From Hirundichthys speculiger (lineage: Eukaryota; Chordata; Actinopteri; Beloniformes; Exocoetidae): 64,000 nt of DNA. The stretch covers positions 770,001 to 834,000 of the forward strand of contig JAGFBZ010000328.1 of assembly GCA_018398805.1 (NCBI GenBank), read 5' to 3'. Position 1 is the stretch's first letter. The number at the start of each line of letters is the position of its first letter. Positions 47,689-59,753 of this stretch are shown here, one piece after another. A program made the position numbers and the translations under genes. The notes below the pieces were generated by a model. It made no database searches. It had not been told where the DNA came from and worked only from the letters and a program-made list of their open reading frames with translations.

Positions 47689-48456
47689 TAGAAGTCTTCA
47701 GAACAACCCGAAAACCCAAGGTTCCGACCCGACCCGAATCGGGTCTCGGGTCCATTCAAAAGACGTGACTCCGGGTTCGGGTCGGAATCGGTACAGTTAG
47801 TCTCGGGTCCGGTCGGTGGCTCTCTGACAGGCTGGGTCCGCGTTTACTCGAGAGAGGTAAAGATATTGGCGGTGGCAGCTAATGTCAGGACTCTGGGCAG
47901 TTAAATTATTAATAATTAACGTGGCGTGTTTGTCATGAAACAATCGTGTTGCCGTAGCGTGTTATTAGCGGTTTGCCCGGCAGCTGTAAAGCACAACGGA
48001 TCGCCAACATGACAACGTTGGATGAGAGAACATATTCACAACACGTCCTGACTGGTGTAGGCTATTAGCGTTAGCAGTTGTCACCAATAGCATATGTATC
48101 CACAAAGAAAATAACGACGTGGATTTATTGTTGTTTACATCACGTAGCCTATGTAGCAACTGAACCGGGTAGAAGAAGACAACTTTAGGTAAGAAAATCA
48201 AGTTTTATTTAAAGCTAGACAACTTTTAACGTGAGCAACTATGAGCTGGTATTGTCTCGGTTCTATTCGGGTAACTCGGTTTGGCTTCGTGGTCGGAAAC
48301 TAAAGACTGGGGTTGGTTCCGAGTCCAAATATTGCGGGTCCATTCGGGTTTGGAACCCGGAGTTATGACAATAGCTCGGTTCGGGTCCGTTTCGGGTCGA
48401 ATTTTCACGGGTCCATTCAGGTTTGGGTCCATAAAAGTGGACCCGTGAAGAGCATA
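47689..48456. mobile_element. hAT-type element, family C copy 2
   Basis: It begins TAGAAGTCTTCAGAACAACC and ends GTGAAGAGCATA, and matches copy 1 (6970-7720) closely across its length, including GCCGTAGCGTGTTATTAGCG. Its right end has diverged and no TSD is readable. Confidence 0.8.
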
Positions 48457-51400
48457 ACCCGGCAGAATTAAAATACACTCATTTCTCATTATAGCATTCA
48501 TTTCATACAATGTCTCCGTTTTTAGATGAGAAAACATAAGGATGATACAGAAAATGCATAGAGGAAAAACAAACAGAGCAATGCAGTGATTCTTGCGCTG
48601 TTGGCTCAAAGATCTGAGAGCATTTTCAGCACTAACGCTGCATCGCAGATGCGTAAAATACTTTCCACAAGGACACTGAAAGAACCCCGTAGCATCGCTG
48701 AGCAAAGAAACAAAAACTGCTGATCGAAGTCTGAACGGTCCTTTTAACCTTTACACTGGAACACACAGGGCCAATTTCTTCCAAAAAAGATCTGTAACAT
48801 TGATTTATGGTGGCACAATACACATTTCAACTGTGAGATGTCATCGCTGCCTCTGCTTCCTTTTTCCACAGTAAGTTTTTACGTGGCTTTTTTAGTATTT
48901 AGGATCCTATTGCAGCGCCTAGTTGGTCCTTGTCCTGATGTCAGCCATTGATGATGTCCAGTTTGCAGGAATTTGAATTGAATCCAGGAGACAGGGGTGA
49001 GCAATTCCACAAGAAAGTCCTTTACCTGAACAGTTAAACACTAAATTAGCAGGACAACCCCCCCCCCCTCAAAAAAAAACAAAAAAAACCAAAACACAAA
49101 CACAGGGCTTAATGATGGAGCAGTAGACGGACAACGGACTAGCAAGGGGAGGAGACTATTTACACACAAGCACGGTGACAAACAAGTAAAGGGTTAACTA
49201 GGGATTAACAACTAAGAAGGAGAGGACCTGTGACGAGAAGGTCAAAGGAGAAAACCGCCTTCAAGTTAACATGTAAGACAAGAAATCGGGCAAAGGAGCT
49301 CAAGAATGCCAAGACTGAAACTGGGAGGATGCAATGATTGGACCAAATTGGACGTCCTCTGCCTATCTGTGCTCTTCAGAGCCTTTTAACTGTTCTGCTG
49401 TTCCACCAAACCATCCTGGAGGTTGCTTGAATCAACATTATTGTTGCCTCTTTTACCTCCTTCGTTGCACCAAATTGCCCCCTTACTAACTTTTTTATGT
49501 ATATTGCAGGCCAGAAAGTAAATGTGGACATAACGAAGCTTCCAAGAACAAAGAAAAGCTAAAAACGACCCGTCTCCGTTTGCGTCTCACACGTTGCCCC
49601 GACTGTTTCCTGATTCGGCGGCCGTAAATAAAACCGGTTTCATTGGGTTCTGATTTCTTTGTTCCCCGAGAGATTTTATTTTTTTATTTTTTATTTTTGT
49701 AGAGCACATATTTTTCCATTCCTGCCTCATGAATATGTCCCAGAACTTAAATACAGCGCTGCTGCTCTCTCCTTGGTAATTATCCACAGGGACTTTTAAC
49801 ATCGCCGCTCACTTTTATGGATCTGACGTGCTTCACTAAACTCCCAATTTACACTCGGACCAAGCCATTCCCTTTCTCTTTCCTCACGCGCACACACGTG
49901 CACGCTCACTGCCCCCCCTCCCCTTTGTTTTAACCCTAAAACCTCAATTGTAGATAACAATAGAGTGTCCTTTGCAAAGACAAAAGAAAGTGCACTAAAA
50001 AATGCATGAGAGCCCTTTTTTTCAAATCCACTTTAACTGGGAATGATGGGCTTCGGACTGAAGGCTCTGCTGCTAAAATGTAAAAACGGCAGACAAAAAG
50101 AAAAAAAAAAACACCTGTTGAGTGGACAGAAGTTGTTTTATTATGAATATTTAATTCCCGAGAAAACAAAGGAATAGCAGAAGCAGAGATTTGTTGAACA
50201 AAAAGCTAACGCCGCGCGCTCTGCGGATCCCCACTTTGTCTCCGGCGCTTGAAATATTCATCAGCACCGCAGACGCCGCGGTTCATTTGTCGCCGTCAGA
50301 GAGCAGCCTCGCTCGCCTTCAAAACAATAGACTTGATGACCCGTCATGCATAGGGAATCACGCTTTTAGTCTCCGGGCTCGACTCGTTTCGGCTATTTAG
50401 CGGCGTTGCGTCGCCTGTCGCCGGGAGAAGAGAGGAGCATGAATACTGCATCGTGGAAGTTTGGGGGAGTTTTAAAAAGGCTGAAAAGTTTTGTCTCCGT
50501 CAGATCGCAAATCAGAGGAGCGCCGGAGAGCGGCGGCGGTCAAAGGCTTTAAAGACGCCGCCGCAGCGGAGCCATAAACTCTGGAAAATCAATGACTGTG
50601 GACAATAAACTGAAACATGCCTTCCTCCTTCTGTGGGAATTACCTCGCGACGCTCACGCTGAGGGAATTAGCATCACCGCGCTTCAAAGCGGGAGATAAC
50701 TCTAATTAATTTTCATATCAATCATCTGTCAGGACTGAGTTAACTAGACCCCTCAGATCTGTGGCTTTTCTGTCGTTGCTGTTTTTTTTTTCTTCTTTTC
50801 CCGCCACTGATGATGAGCTTTGTTTAATTCGGACCAATTACAACTAAAGTAAAACAACGTAGGTTTTCTTTTACGGTTTGTGCTGCGACCGAGCTGATAA
50901 TCTCCACCAACCTGCAGCCATGTCTTCGTCGTGTTAAAGGCTTTTTAGCGGCTAAGCGAAGCATGTGCATCAGTGCAACCTGCAGCCAGTAACAGCCCAT
51001 ATATGAAAGGAAAAAAAAAAAAAAAAGATGTCTTGCCCCGAGGAAAAACTGCTAACCATTGATCTCTTGAACTCTTGATGGGAGTTTGGCTGCAATATTT
51101 ATCAAAAAGACTCCTAAACTACTTCAGCATGACCACGTTCACATCAAAGCTGCAGCCGCAGAGCCCACGACTCCAAACTCAAACCAAAAACCCTGATTTT
51201 TTTTCCAATTTTTTTTCTCTACGTTTCCTTTCTTTTGTATTTTCCCCGCTGTTGCCATATCGGCCCGTGCCAGTCCGTGCGCTTTATTGCTTAAACGTGC
51301 TCGTTTTCATGACTGAGTCGAGTCCACTTTAATGCGTTCTGGTGTAGAGAGCGGGCAAAATAAATATTTATGCGAAATAGCGCTTTAAGATTGATTAGCC

Positions 51401-52045
51401 TGCTGTGACAAATAAGAAAAAAAAAAAGCTTGAAAAGCGAAACACCAGACTGTAAATTAGCCCTGTAGCAACCACAGTTGCAAATCTGCAACAAGCTTTT
51501 TTGAGGGGCAGGAAAAGTTAAATTCCATTCCAATGTTTTGATGTATATTGTATTACCTGGATGTCCCTTGGTTGCAAATACGCAACAGAATCGTTTCCAT
51601 CTGTCTGTTCTGATCTCAGAACTACAGATTTCAAAATGGGTTCTATCATGTGAAGCTTGTGCTCACCATTCGAGACATCAAAACAACTTACCTTAAAGTA
51701 AGTAATCAAGTAAAACTGAATAAATCTAGTCAAAATGTCTCTAGACATCATAAATTTTACTTGTTTTGATTTTCCAGAAACAATAATTTTGTTTGAACCA
51801 TAGTTATGAATGAGTTTGCAAATATGCAACATTGCCTAAAATTGCTTGATTACAAAAAATCCACCAAAAATTGTTTACTCCCACCCAAAAAAGATGCAAC
51901 ATCAGCCCAAATAATTTAAAAAAAATGATTATTCATATAATTGGGTGCTACGGGGTTAAGGGCGTATAACCTCTGACCTCCCTGAAGGGGAATAAGATAT
52001 TTCTCTCCCATCCTTGTGAAATTACAACGACGACTGCAAACTTAT
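48457..52045. other. Intron, no feature recognised
   Basis: Homopolymer runs at 49060-49090, 50101-50111 and 51010-51025. The stretch at 50640-50760 is discussed as a possible conserved non-coding element. No gene seen. Confidence 0.4.
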
Positions 52046-52350
52046 TAGAATAGAACAGAATAGAATAATATAGAATAGAATAGAATAGAACTTTATTAAT
52101 CCCTCACTGGGGAAATTCAGTCGTTACAGCAGCACAGGTTGGACAGATAATAATAAAAATTTCAACAGGGCTTGCAGAAGTACTTGTAAAAAAAAAAAGG
52201 CAGAAAATAATATAAAATGTATATATTGCTCTAAAAAAATATTCTAAAAAAATTAAATTGTTAAACATAAGCTTTATACACACCAGACTATTTACAATTT
52301 ATACACATATATATACATTTCACTTTGATAAATATGAGGTGGGGCTGTTG
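52046..52350 (-). repeat. LINE 3' end with (TAGAA)n tail
   Basis: (TAGAA)n from 52046, then ACTTTATTAATCCCTCACTG and GGGAAATTCAG, then about 200 bp of 3'UTR-like AT-rich DNA. This is the reverse of a fish non-LTR retrotransposon 3' end. No RT is preserved. The right limit is approximate. Confidence 0.6.
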
Positions 52351-52864
52351 ATATTTTACTTTATACTTTACATAAGAAAGTATACTTTACATCTCATGTA
52401 AAGTATAATGTAAATATTAATAATGAGAAACTGCCTTTTGAGATCAAACAGCACGGAGTGATGAATGGCGCCGTCCACTCCTGGTCTTTTATCCTTTTCT
52501 ATCCGGGCCGGCTTTCATTCGGACTTCCATTCAGAGAAAACAGCTCCGGACGCCGGGTGGAAATCTCCACGCCTCGGTCGTCCGTCTGCGGCGGAGAGAT
52601 TGATACGCTCTTCAACGGTGGCTAAAATTCATTTGCGTTCCCGGGGAAAATCATTAGCTCAGCACAGCCAAACGTGCGCTCCATCAGCACATTTTCCTGG
52701 AAATGACCATTCAGGATGAGTAATGGAGGCTACGGCGACGTCACATTACAGCTAACTCATATGCATGAGCCCGGGGGTGGGTGAAGGGGGGGGATGAGGG
52801 GGGGGTTAATCCTCTGGGTTTATGTTGGAAACGGACGCCGTTGAACAAACATTTTCCTTCACAG
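52351..52864. other. Intron 5' of the central EC4 exon
   Basis: G-rich segment at 52774-52805, followed by the acceptor for the exon at 52865. Confidence 0.4.
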
Positions 52865-53001
52865 GTACTCCATCGACTGGAAGAGCGACCTGGACAGCTA
52901 CTTCGACATCGACCCGGTGGAGGGGACGATCTCCACCAACGAGCTGCTCGACAGGGAGAGCGTCGCCCGCCACAACATCTCCATCGTGGCGACCAAACTC
53001 A
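52865..53001 (+). CDS. cdh12: cdh12 exon (137 nt): central EC4
   Basis: The acceptor is TTTTCCTTCACAG and the donor GTGAGT. The first base completes the split arginine codon and the last base starts an asparagine codon finished in the next exon. It reads [20 protein letters not shown], then [20 protein letters not shown], then VATKL. LDRES is the EC4 calcium motif; NIS is a possible N-glycosylation site. IDWKSD and TNELLDRES are cadherin-12-specific within the family as I remember it; most paralogues carry an RHTD-type segment here. The 137-nt length is standard. A G-rich run lies just upstream of the acceptor region at 52774-52805. Confidence 0.93.
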
Positions 53002-55636
53002 GTGAGTACGACGGCGAGGCCGCCGTTGACCTTCCCCTTCCATAATCTGAAAGAACGATTTAACGCACTTTCACCCGAGTCGATACTCAATCCCGTTTTC
53101 CTGGAAAGGTTTATAGGCGACCGTAAACAATGATGGCCCCGCCGGAGGGACGCACCTCCTGGAGATTGTCTCCTACTTGCCCCGTCACTGTTTTCCTTTT
53201 TAACAGCCTTTGCATCTGCAAAGTCAACTTTTACTTACACCACAGTAAAACATGAACCTTCCCAGAGTTTTTACGGCGAGCAGATGCCGGAGCGAGACGG
53301 GGCCGCTGATGGCGGCACCGCATGGCTTTAAGACGGTCCCCGTCAAGCTAATTACGTTTTTATGAAGGAAACTGGAGCAAAAAATTTCCGGGTAAATAAG
53401 CAAAAATCCGTCGTCATCAAGTCATCAAATCCGCTAAGAAGCGTCAAAGTCATTATCCCGGAGGCAGGCTGGCGCTCAATCAAAATTACACGCGCCGTAT
53501 ATTCATTAGAGCAGACCGTGAAATACGGGCCGTTAAAAGTTGAGTCACTGTCGCCTTGGAAACTGATATTACTCACTTCCCCTCCAAGGTCACGTCGGCG
53601 ACAACCCCGGCTGTGCTCTCGGCGCGCATGTTTCTTTTGTGTGGATTTCGCTCATTAAGTGCCTCAAAATTAGAGGAAGGGCTCGACTGAAAGGGCTGAG
53701 AGTGAATGGAGGAGGAGCGGGAGGCAGATGGGACTTTTATAAAGCCGTCATGTTCGCTAGAAGTCGGAAGCTGCTCGGTTTTTTTTTTTTGCCTCTCAAC
53801 ACACCTGCCTTTGACTCCCCTCTCATCCGCTCCTCATCGGCTCTCCTGGGTGCGCCTCCTCAGGGGACCGGCGGTTTGACGGCTTTGCTCACCGACAGAA
53901 AAGGAAAAGGAAAAAGAAAAACCAGTGTGTTTGATGCTAATTGGCGGGCTGGTGCAGAGAAGAGCAGAGATAAAGCCAGCGGGCTCAGAGTTTGTGTCCC
54001 AGAGTTCAAATCTGTCTCTGACCTTGAGTTAGTTTTGGCAGAACTTTGCGTTCCGGGTATTGGGGAGGCTGTCACGGCGCCTCCACGCTGCAACCCCGTT
54101 GTCGCTGGAATGGCGCCGCTCTATTATTCGGGTTTTAAAGCATGAAGAGCAACAATAAACGCTGAAAGAAATGATACCTTCGGCGCCCGTGCAAACAAGC
54201 GTGTTTTTAACGTGCCTGCGGCCTCCGTTCTCCCCGAATACCTGTGTTTCAGAGCCTACCGGTCATCTTCCAGACACTGCAGTCATGCAGCAAAAATGCG
54301 ATCGGTATGTGTGCGCTGCTAAATAAGAGCCAGGGCTGGATTAACAGTTTGCTTTTTTTTTTTTTGCTTTTAAGCCCAGCTGCAATTTTTGAGGAGTCTA
54401 AACCGATGGGGGAGGGGGGTGGGGGGGGTCTATTAAATGCAATAATAACTTTTGCAGGAAGCAATTAGGGAGCGCGCTCACTCCCTGCTTACAGCAAATC
54501 AATTTAGTTTCGAACTTATCACTGGGGTTTCACTATTTTTTTCTGTCTGCACTTGCACTTTTCAGATTAATATCCGCGAGTAATCTCTCTATCTGGGTCT
54601 AATTGCTCGCGAAAAATCGAGGATCAATTTATTAAAAATGAGCTTCATTTAAAAAAAAAAAAACAAATGGTGAAGCAGTGTTTACAGGCAAATTCATTAC
54701 TGAGCTATGATGCTCTGAAGCTCCGGCAGGTTCTGATTCACCACATGGATAAATGGAGCCTGATGCAAGTCAGATTTGTGTGGAACCACTGTACCATTGC
54801 TCCATCTAGTGGGTCCGGTGATATATCACCTACTGCTGCAGCAGTGATGGACTTTCTGACATGAGGGGGGGAGGAGAATATTTCAGACCGGGGAACCGAA
54901 ACGATCGGTGTTGCAGATTTACAGATGCGACCGACCCGGAAGAGGATGGAGACGTCCGGATGTGGAGCTCCAGCGACGGTAACGTTGGGTCAGTGCAAAG
55001 CAGCGGAGCTCACGCTCTGTGACGTGCCTTGGCGGGAATATATTCCTCCCCCATCAAGGTCAGAGGCAGGTTGGTAACTGAGTCGTGGCTGCGTCTCCAA
55101 TCCCTTTGATTTGGCCCCACGGAGGCGGCGCACCCACATCGCCAGTGCACACACGTACAGGCGCACCACCCCCCATCAAATCCATAAAGTTTACCTTGCG
55201 CACACACAGGGAACTCTTCCCGCCGCCACAAACAAGCGTGGATTCAAGTCGGCGCCACTCAGGGGAGCTTTCACACTGTAAATCACATCCTGTGGCTCAA
55301 ACCGGGAGCCCCCACTTTCATGAAAACACGCCCGCACGAGAGTGAATTCATCTTGTTCTCATTTGCATCACAAAACAGAAGCATCTGCGTGCAGTTTAGG
55401 TAGCGCCGTGCGGCGGGAATATTAGACGTGTCCCGGCTTTTTCAAATTGAATGACTCACAGTGTGTTAGCGTCTCCGCATCTGTTCAAGGACACTGACTG
55501 GGCACTGGCAGCCTCTTTAACAACCACCCCCCCCCCCCCCCCACTGCTGCTACTGTGTGATAAGGCTGCAGTACCCTCAGATATCCAGGTGGTGGCAGTA
55601 AAAACCTCTCTGCTGTGTTTGTCTTTCTCTCTCCAG
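53002..55636. other. Complete 2.6-kb intron between the last two visible exons
   Basis: No transposable element is recognised. A 168-codon ORF at 53639-54145 shows no domain and is presumed chance. A-runs, C-runs (55528-55541) and the possibly conserved block at 54431-54640 are the only notable content. Confidence 0.45.
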
Positions 55637-55758
55637 ACAGCCCAGTCCTGACCAGCCGGGTGGCCGTCACCGTCCACGTGCTGGACATCAACGAGTTCCC
55701 CCCCGAACTGGCCAGTCCTTATGACACTTTTGTGTGTGAAAACGCAAAAGCGGGACAG
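55637..55758 (+). CDS. cdh12: cdh12 exon (122 nt): end of EC4 and first strand of EC5
   Basis: The acceptor is TTTCTCTCTCCAG and the donor GTGGGT. The first 2 nt complete an asparagine codon and the exon ends in phase 0. It reads [20 protein letters not shown], then [20 protein letters not shown] and Q. DINEFPP replaces the usual DxNDNxP linker; the NEFPPE form is characteristic of cadherin-12. VCENAK-GQ starts EC5. The length of 122 nt is standard. The next expected exon (118 nt, EC5) was not found in the remaining 8.2 kb, so it lies beyond the window. Confidence 0.93.
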
Positions 55759-56914
55759 GTGGGTACCCTCATGATGTCAGATGTCAGACGCCCGAGAGGC
55801 GGTGCAGGTTTTCTAACGTTGAGATTTCAGTGAGATGAGAACCGCTGATTGGAGTGTTTGTGCTCCCGCGGAGCCGAAATGGCTTCGGGGTCGCTGTTGA
55901 AATCTTAACAAAAGCGACCGTGAAAGATGTGGATTTATTCGTATATTTATTCTCTGAAAGGATTTATTTCTCAGGCAGAAATAAATGCTGCAGATGTGGC
56001 GTTCGCAGAGATCAAATTAAGTGATGTTTTTCCGCCTCGGAGCACCACACTGCTGTTCTGAATGCACACAACCGTTTTATCGTTCACAGGGTCACTTTCA
56101 ACCTTTTTTAAAGAAGAAAAGAAAAGAAAATATAGTTAAAAGGATGTAATTTTCTTTTTTTTTTTTAAAAAAAAAGGTCTTGAAGCAGAGTGCAGCTGAG
56201 CAGTAGCAGCAATCAGCGAGCGTAGGAGTGCTTTGCATATCCGCATCTCAGAGTACATTTCAGATGATATATTTGAAATGCAGTGGAGAATTTCGCCCCG
56301 TGCACATTGTAAACCACCTGCGCCTGTAAATTAGCCCATTAGCTGGAATCTATATGCAGTTAGCGTTGTGAGGGAACAGCTTCTTTGGCAGTCTATCAAA
56401 TCACCGTGGACGCCTCATCACGCCGAGGATGTTTCTCAGCTCCTTCGGGCCCGTCGCAATCAAAACAAAAGGCTGCGCCCTTCATCGCTGTCTTCCTCAG
56501 CACACGGATTTCTCTCCTTTATTTTTTTATTTCCTTCCTGCCGTCTCGCGACTGACCGAAGACGCTTCGCCGCCGGTAGCGAGAGCTCCTTGATGGATAC
56601 AAGCGCTGCATTCAAAAGCGACCTTTTTAAAGTGATGTTCTTCTCAAAAATGAGTTGTTTTGTACATTTGACCTTCACTCTGCGGAGTGATGGACAGTTT
56701 GTGGGGAGCTTTACAACAGAAAGGAATGCATTTCCATTTATCCGCTCTCAGAAGGACATTTCTCTGCCCTCACCTTAAATGTGACTCCGTTCGAACCGTG
56801 TTGTTGTTGTTGTCAGGCACGGTCAAACTCAAATTAATGTTTACAGTGGAGGGCAAATTTTGGGGCGTTTAGGTATGACAAAAAAAGTATTTTCAGTATT
56901 TTCATGTTGTAAGT
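55759..56914. other. Intron start, no feature recognised
   Basis: GTGGGT donor at 55759. Simple T/A-runs at 56150-56175. No further cadherin exon. Confidence 0.45.
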
Positions 56915-57334
56915 CAATGGTGCGCAAACTGTGGTACGTGTACCACCAGTGGTACGCGAGCGCTCTTTGGCGGCACGCGGGGAACGTCATGACTTTTCAT
57001 ATTTTTTCCACATTTTCACTCCAGAAACATACAATGTATTATAAATACGTTTCAAATGAATGTGTAGCTTGAGATAATTAAAATTGTGTCTTTAAAACAA
57101 ATATTTGTTGGATATTCAGTTGCAGTGCAACAGTTGTAAATGTCTGATTCAGTAAAGTAACAATTCAGCTAACAATAAATAACCACAATAAGGAATAAAC
57201 ATCTCTCCTGTGTGTTTAAAGCTAATTATGAAGGCATATATGGCTATATTTTAAAACTGGTCATCATGGTGGTACTCGGAGAGCTGAACAGACTCTCAGC
57301 TGGTACGCAGTATATAAAGTTTGAGAACCAACTG
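56915..57334. mobile_element. hAT-type element, family L copy 2 (420 bp)
   Basis: The ends CAATGGTGCGCAAACT and AGTTTGAGAACCAACTG are imperfect inverted repeats. Flanks TTGTAAGT (56907-56914) and TTGCAAGT (57335-57342) match at 7 of 8. Right-end and central blocks match copy 1 at 26362-27003. Confidence 0.82.
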
Positions 57335-57342
57335 TTGCAAGT

Positions 57343-59133
57343 AAAGTAAAGTTGGGTTAAACTGAATTGACTACTACCTCATTTATCCCCAGAGGGAAAT
57401 AGAATAAATAAATAGGAAAAGGAAAAATGTAAATGTAAAAGTAGTCAAGAAACAGCAGGGAAGTTGGAAGTATAGCAGAGACACAGAGAGAGAGAGAGAA
57501 GCATGGTTGAAGTCTCCAGAGAGCATCAGGAATACGTTGGACTGTTGTGTCTGTTGCTGGGCAACAGCTGAACTGATAATCTCACAGACAGCATCAGCAA
57601 CAACAACACGGATGGAAACCCACAGCCCACATCTCAGCATCCAGCCTGAACAGTAACATGTCCTGGATCAGGACCATCTGTTGGTCTCAGCGAGGCCTCC
57701 CCCGTCTCTGCTTACCTCTAGGACCTGACGGGGGCGGAGCCAGCGTGGTTCTGGTCCGTCCTCAGCGTGACCTCGGGGTCCGCCGGGAGGTGGACTCCTG
57801 GGTTTACGGGGACATATCACCGCGCGCGAAACGATCAGCTTGTATAAAGTCACCAGGTCTTATCCTTTCTGCTATGATCCGGGTCAGAAGAACGGGCGGT
57901 GTCACATAAAAAATCTCTTCCAAGAACCTCTGATTTGTTTACACGCGGCCTCCGTCGGTTTATTGTTGATGCGTGAGTTGAAACCCGCTCCTGGCGTATT
58001 ATTTTGAAAGACGGCTGGCCTATCGATCCGCATCGTTGTGTCTGACTTCGTGCCATCTTGATCCGACGCGGGGAAATCGATGCCAGAACAGACTCGGCGC
58101 GCGTGTCTTTTGCCAAGCAGAGCCGACAGTCCCTTCTCGGAGGTTTTAAATTTAGCGGCGGCGGCGCCATTTATCTCGCAAAATGACAGCTGAGAAAAAG
58201 TGATGGTTTAAACTTCCTCCCCCTTGATCTCCTTCTTTTCACCAGCCCTACTTTCCTGACACCTTTTTATCTGGATTTGGGCCACAGGGAATACGTCCCT
58301 GTGGCCCAGGGACCAGGAAAGAAAAATGTTTCAGAAATCAACATTTTAATGGGGGAAAATAAAAAATCTGTCGAAAATGCAAGAAGAACTTGACGAAAGT
58401 CGTTGTAACAGGCTGCTTCAAGCAGAAGTTTGAGCTCCAAGGCATTTTCCATGCTCAGTGGCACAATCAGTGGTGTTATATCCTGTCAATGTTTTTTTTT
58501 TTTAAACCAGTCTTGCAGCTTTGTTTGGTGATTTTTTTTTTTTTGTCGTTTATTTTTCCTACTTTTCCTGCTAAAGGCTTCTTACGTCTTTGTTTTTTGA
58601 CCCATCAAGCATTCACTTCTCGTTGGAGGTCTAGTTGACGGTTAAATGTCTGGTTCCACAAATTTTCTAGTCTAAATTACCTTCCAATAAAAGCCAATAA
58701 AAAAATGCAATAAAAATGCCCACACAGGCCCCGAGCATAATTAAGCCACTCCCGTGCCTGTCAGTTGGAAATGTGTTGCATAAGAAATTCCGCAACTCTT
58801 GTTCTACCCATCCAAATTTTTTTTTTCAGTTTTTTCAATTTTATTTACCTCATCACAACCAAAATGCTCCATTTTTTCACATCATCACTCCATAGCACGG
58901 ATTCAAGGTGGTATTGGTGTGTGTTTGGACAGTCTTCCAGAGCTTGACCTCTAAGTGACAAGCAGCTACCTAAAATACTTCACTGTCATCTTTCGGCTGA
59001 TTGCTCGAGAAAACTTAAAGAAGTCAGGCGGTTTCGCCCTGAAATTCACATAACCCGGTTTTTCTAAGTCACGTGAAAAACACATACAATCTGATGGCTT
59101 CACATCTTGGCAAAAATGGCTTTGCGTTGTGAT
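57343..59133. other. Intron, possible LINE-derived start
   Basis: CATTTATCCCCAGAGGGAAA near 57380, followed by a (GA)n run (57483-57500), resembles a decayed retroposon end but could not be assigned. The remainder is unremarkable. Confidence 0.35.
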
Positions 59134-59184
59134 TAGGGGTGTCAGTCGATTAAATTTTTTTAATCGGGATTGATTGAAAGATTT

Positions 59185-59585
59185 TCATAGTTATGAAAGT
59201 AATTCTCCGTGTTCTTTTATCTGGTACCATCAACAAGACTAGAAACAAAGACCAATTCAAGAGTTTAATATACAATGATGAATACAAAGATTCAATATGC
59301 CATGCAGGATATTTTAATCGGCCGATGTTACATCTTCCTGACTCCGCGAGAGATGCCAGAAAAATCCACACCGAATGTCAGATTGTCTCAGTTCTTATAG
59401 CTCCAGAAAGGTGGATCCTTGCGTTCTTCTGAGTTTATTTCCTTTTGTCTCCAAATGGTTAACAGCTCTCAGTCTTACAGGATATGTTGACATGTCTCAC
59501 AGTCCAGGATAATAAAACAACTGAGTTTAACAAAGTTTAGCTTTAACAGTTAAATTATCTAGTGAGTTAATCCTAAATCCTAACA
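59185..59585 (-). mobile_element. LTR-like fragment nested in family K hAT
   Basis: It shares ATCTGGTACCATC, AAACAAAGACCAATTCAAG-like sequence and the end TCCTAAATCCTAACA with the tentative element at 16954-18399. Coding domains are absent. Confidence 0.3.
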
Positions 59586-59626
59586 GTTAACTCGCGATTA
59601 ATCGCACAAGTAATTTTTTTAATGTT

Positions 59627-59690
59627 CTACATCCATCCTTCCATTATCTATACCCATTTTGTCCTATACAGGGTCACGGGGATTTTTTTT
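59627..59690 (-). repeat. Retroposon 3' tail remnant
   Basis: CATCCATCCTTCCATTATCT and TACAGGGTCACGGGGAT are the reverse of a very common fish SINE/LINE 3' end. Confidence 0.55.
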
Positions 59691-59753
59691 TTTTTAAAAG
59701 CCTTTAGTTTGAAAACCGGAAGTCCACCAATGCTGCCGTACTTTTTGGGGGGT

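Larger units (their letters stand above)
2851..55758 (+). other. cdh12: cdh12 gene, partial: five internal exons and four complete introns
   Basis: Five exons on the plus strand join in frame into one type II cadherin ectodomain segment. Phases are compatible at every junction: 2 nt completing a codon at the start of the first exon, then 1/2, 0/0, 2/1 and 1/2 splits. Complete introns are 9,095, 33,596, 6,713 and 2,635 bp. The segment starts mid-EC2 and ends early in EC5, so at least two coding exons lie before the window and about three after it. Type II cadherins are single-pass adhesion proteins that bind calcium between EC repeats and link to catenins inside the cell; cadherin-12 is mainly neural in vertebrates (family knowledge). 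The large introns are filled with transposable elements on both strands, typical of intron growth in this family. Confidence 0.9.

Noticed and set aside
48226..48705. 159-codon minus-strand ORF
   Set aside because: Half of it is family C transposon end sequence; the remainder has no recognisable content.
53639..54145. 168-codon plus-strand ORF in the last complete intron
   Set aside because: No domain, no splice or promoter context, and it lies between two confident cdh12 exons on the same strand; most likely chance in GC-balanced DNA.
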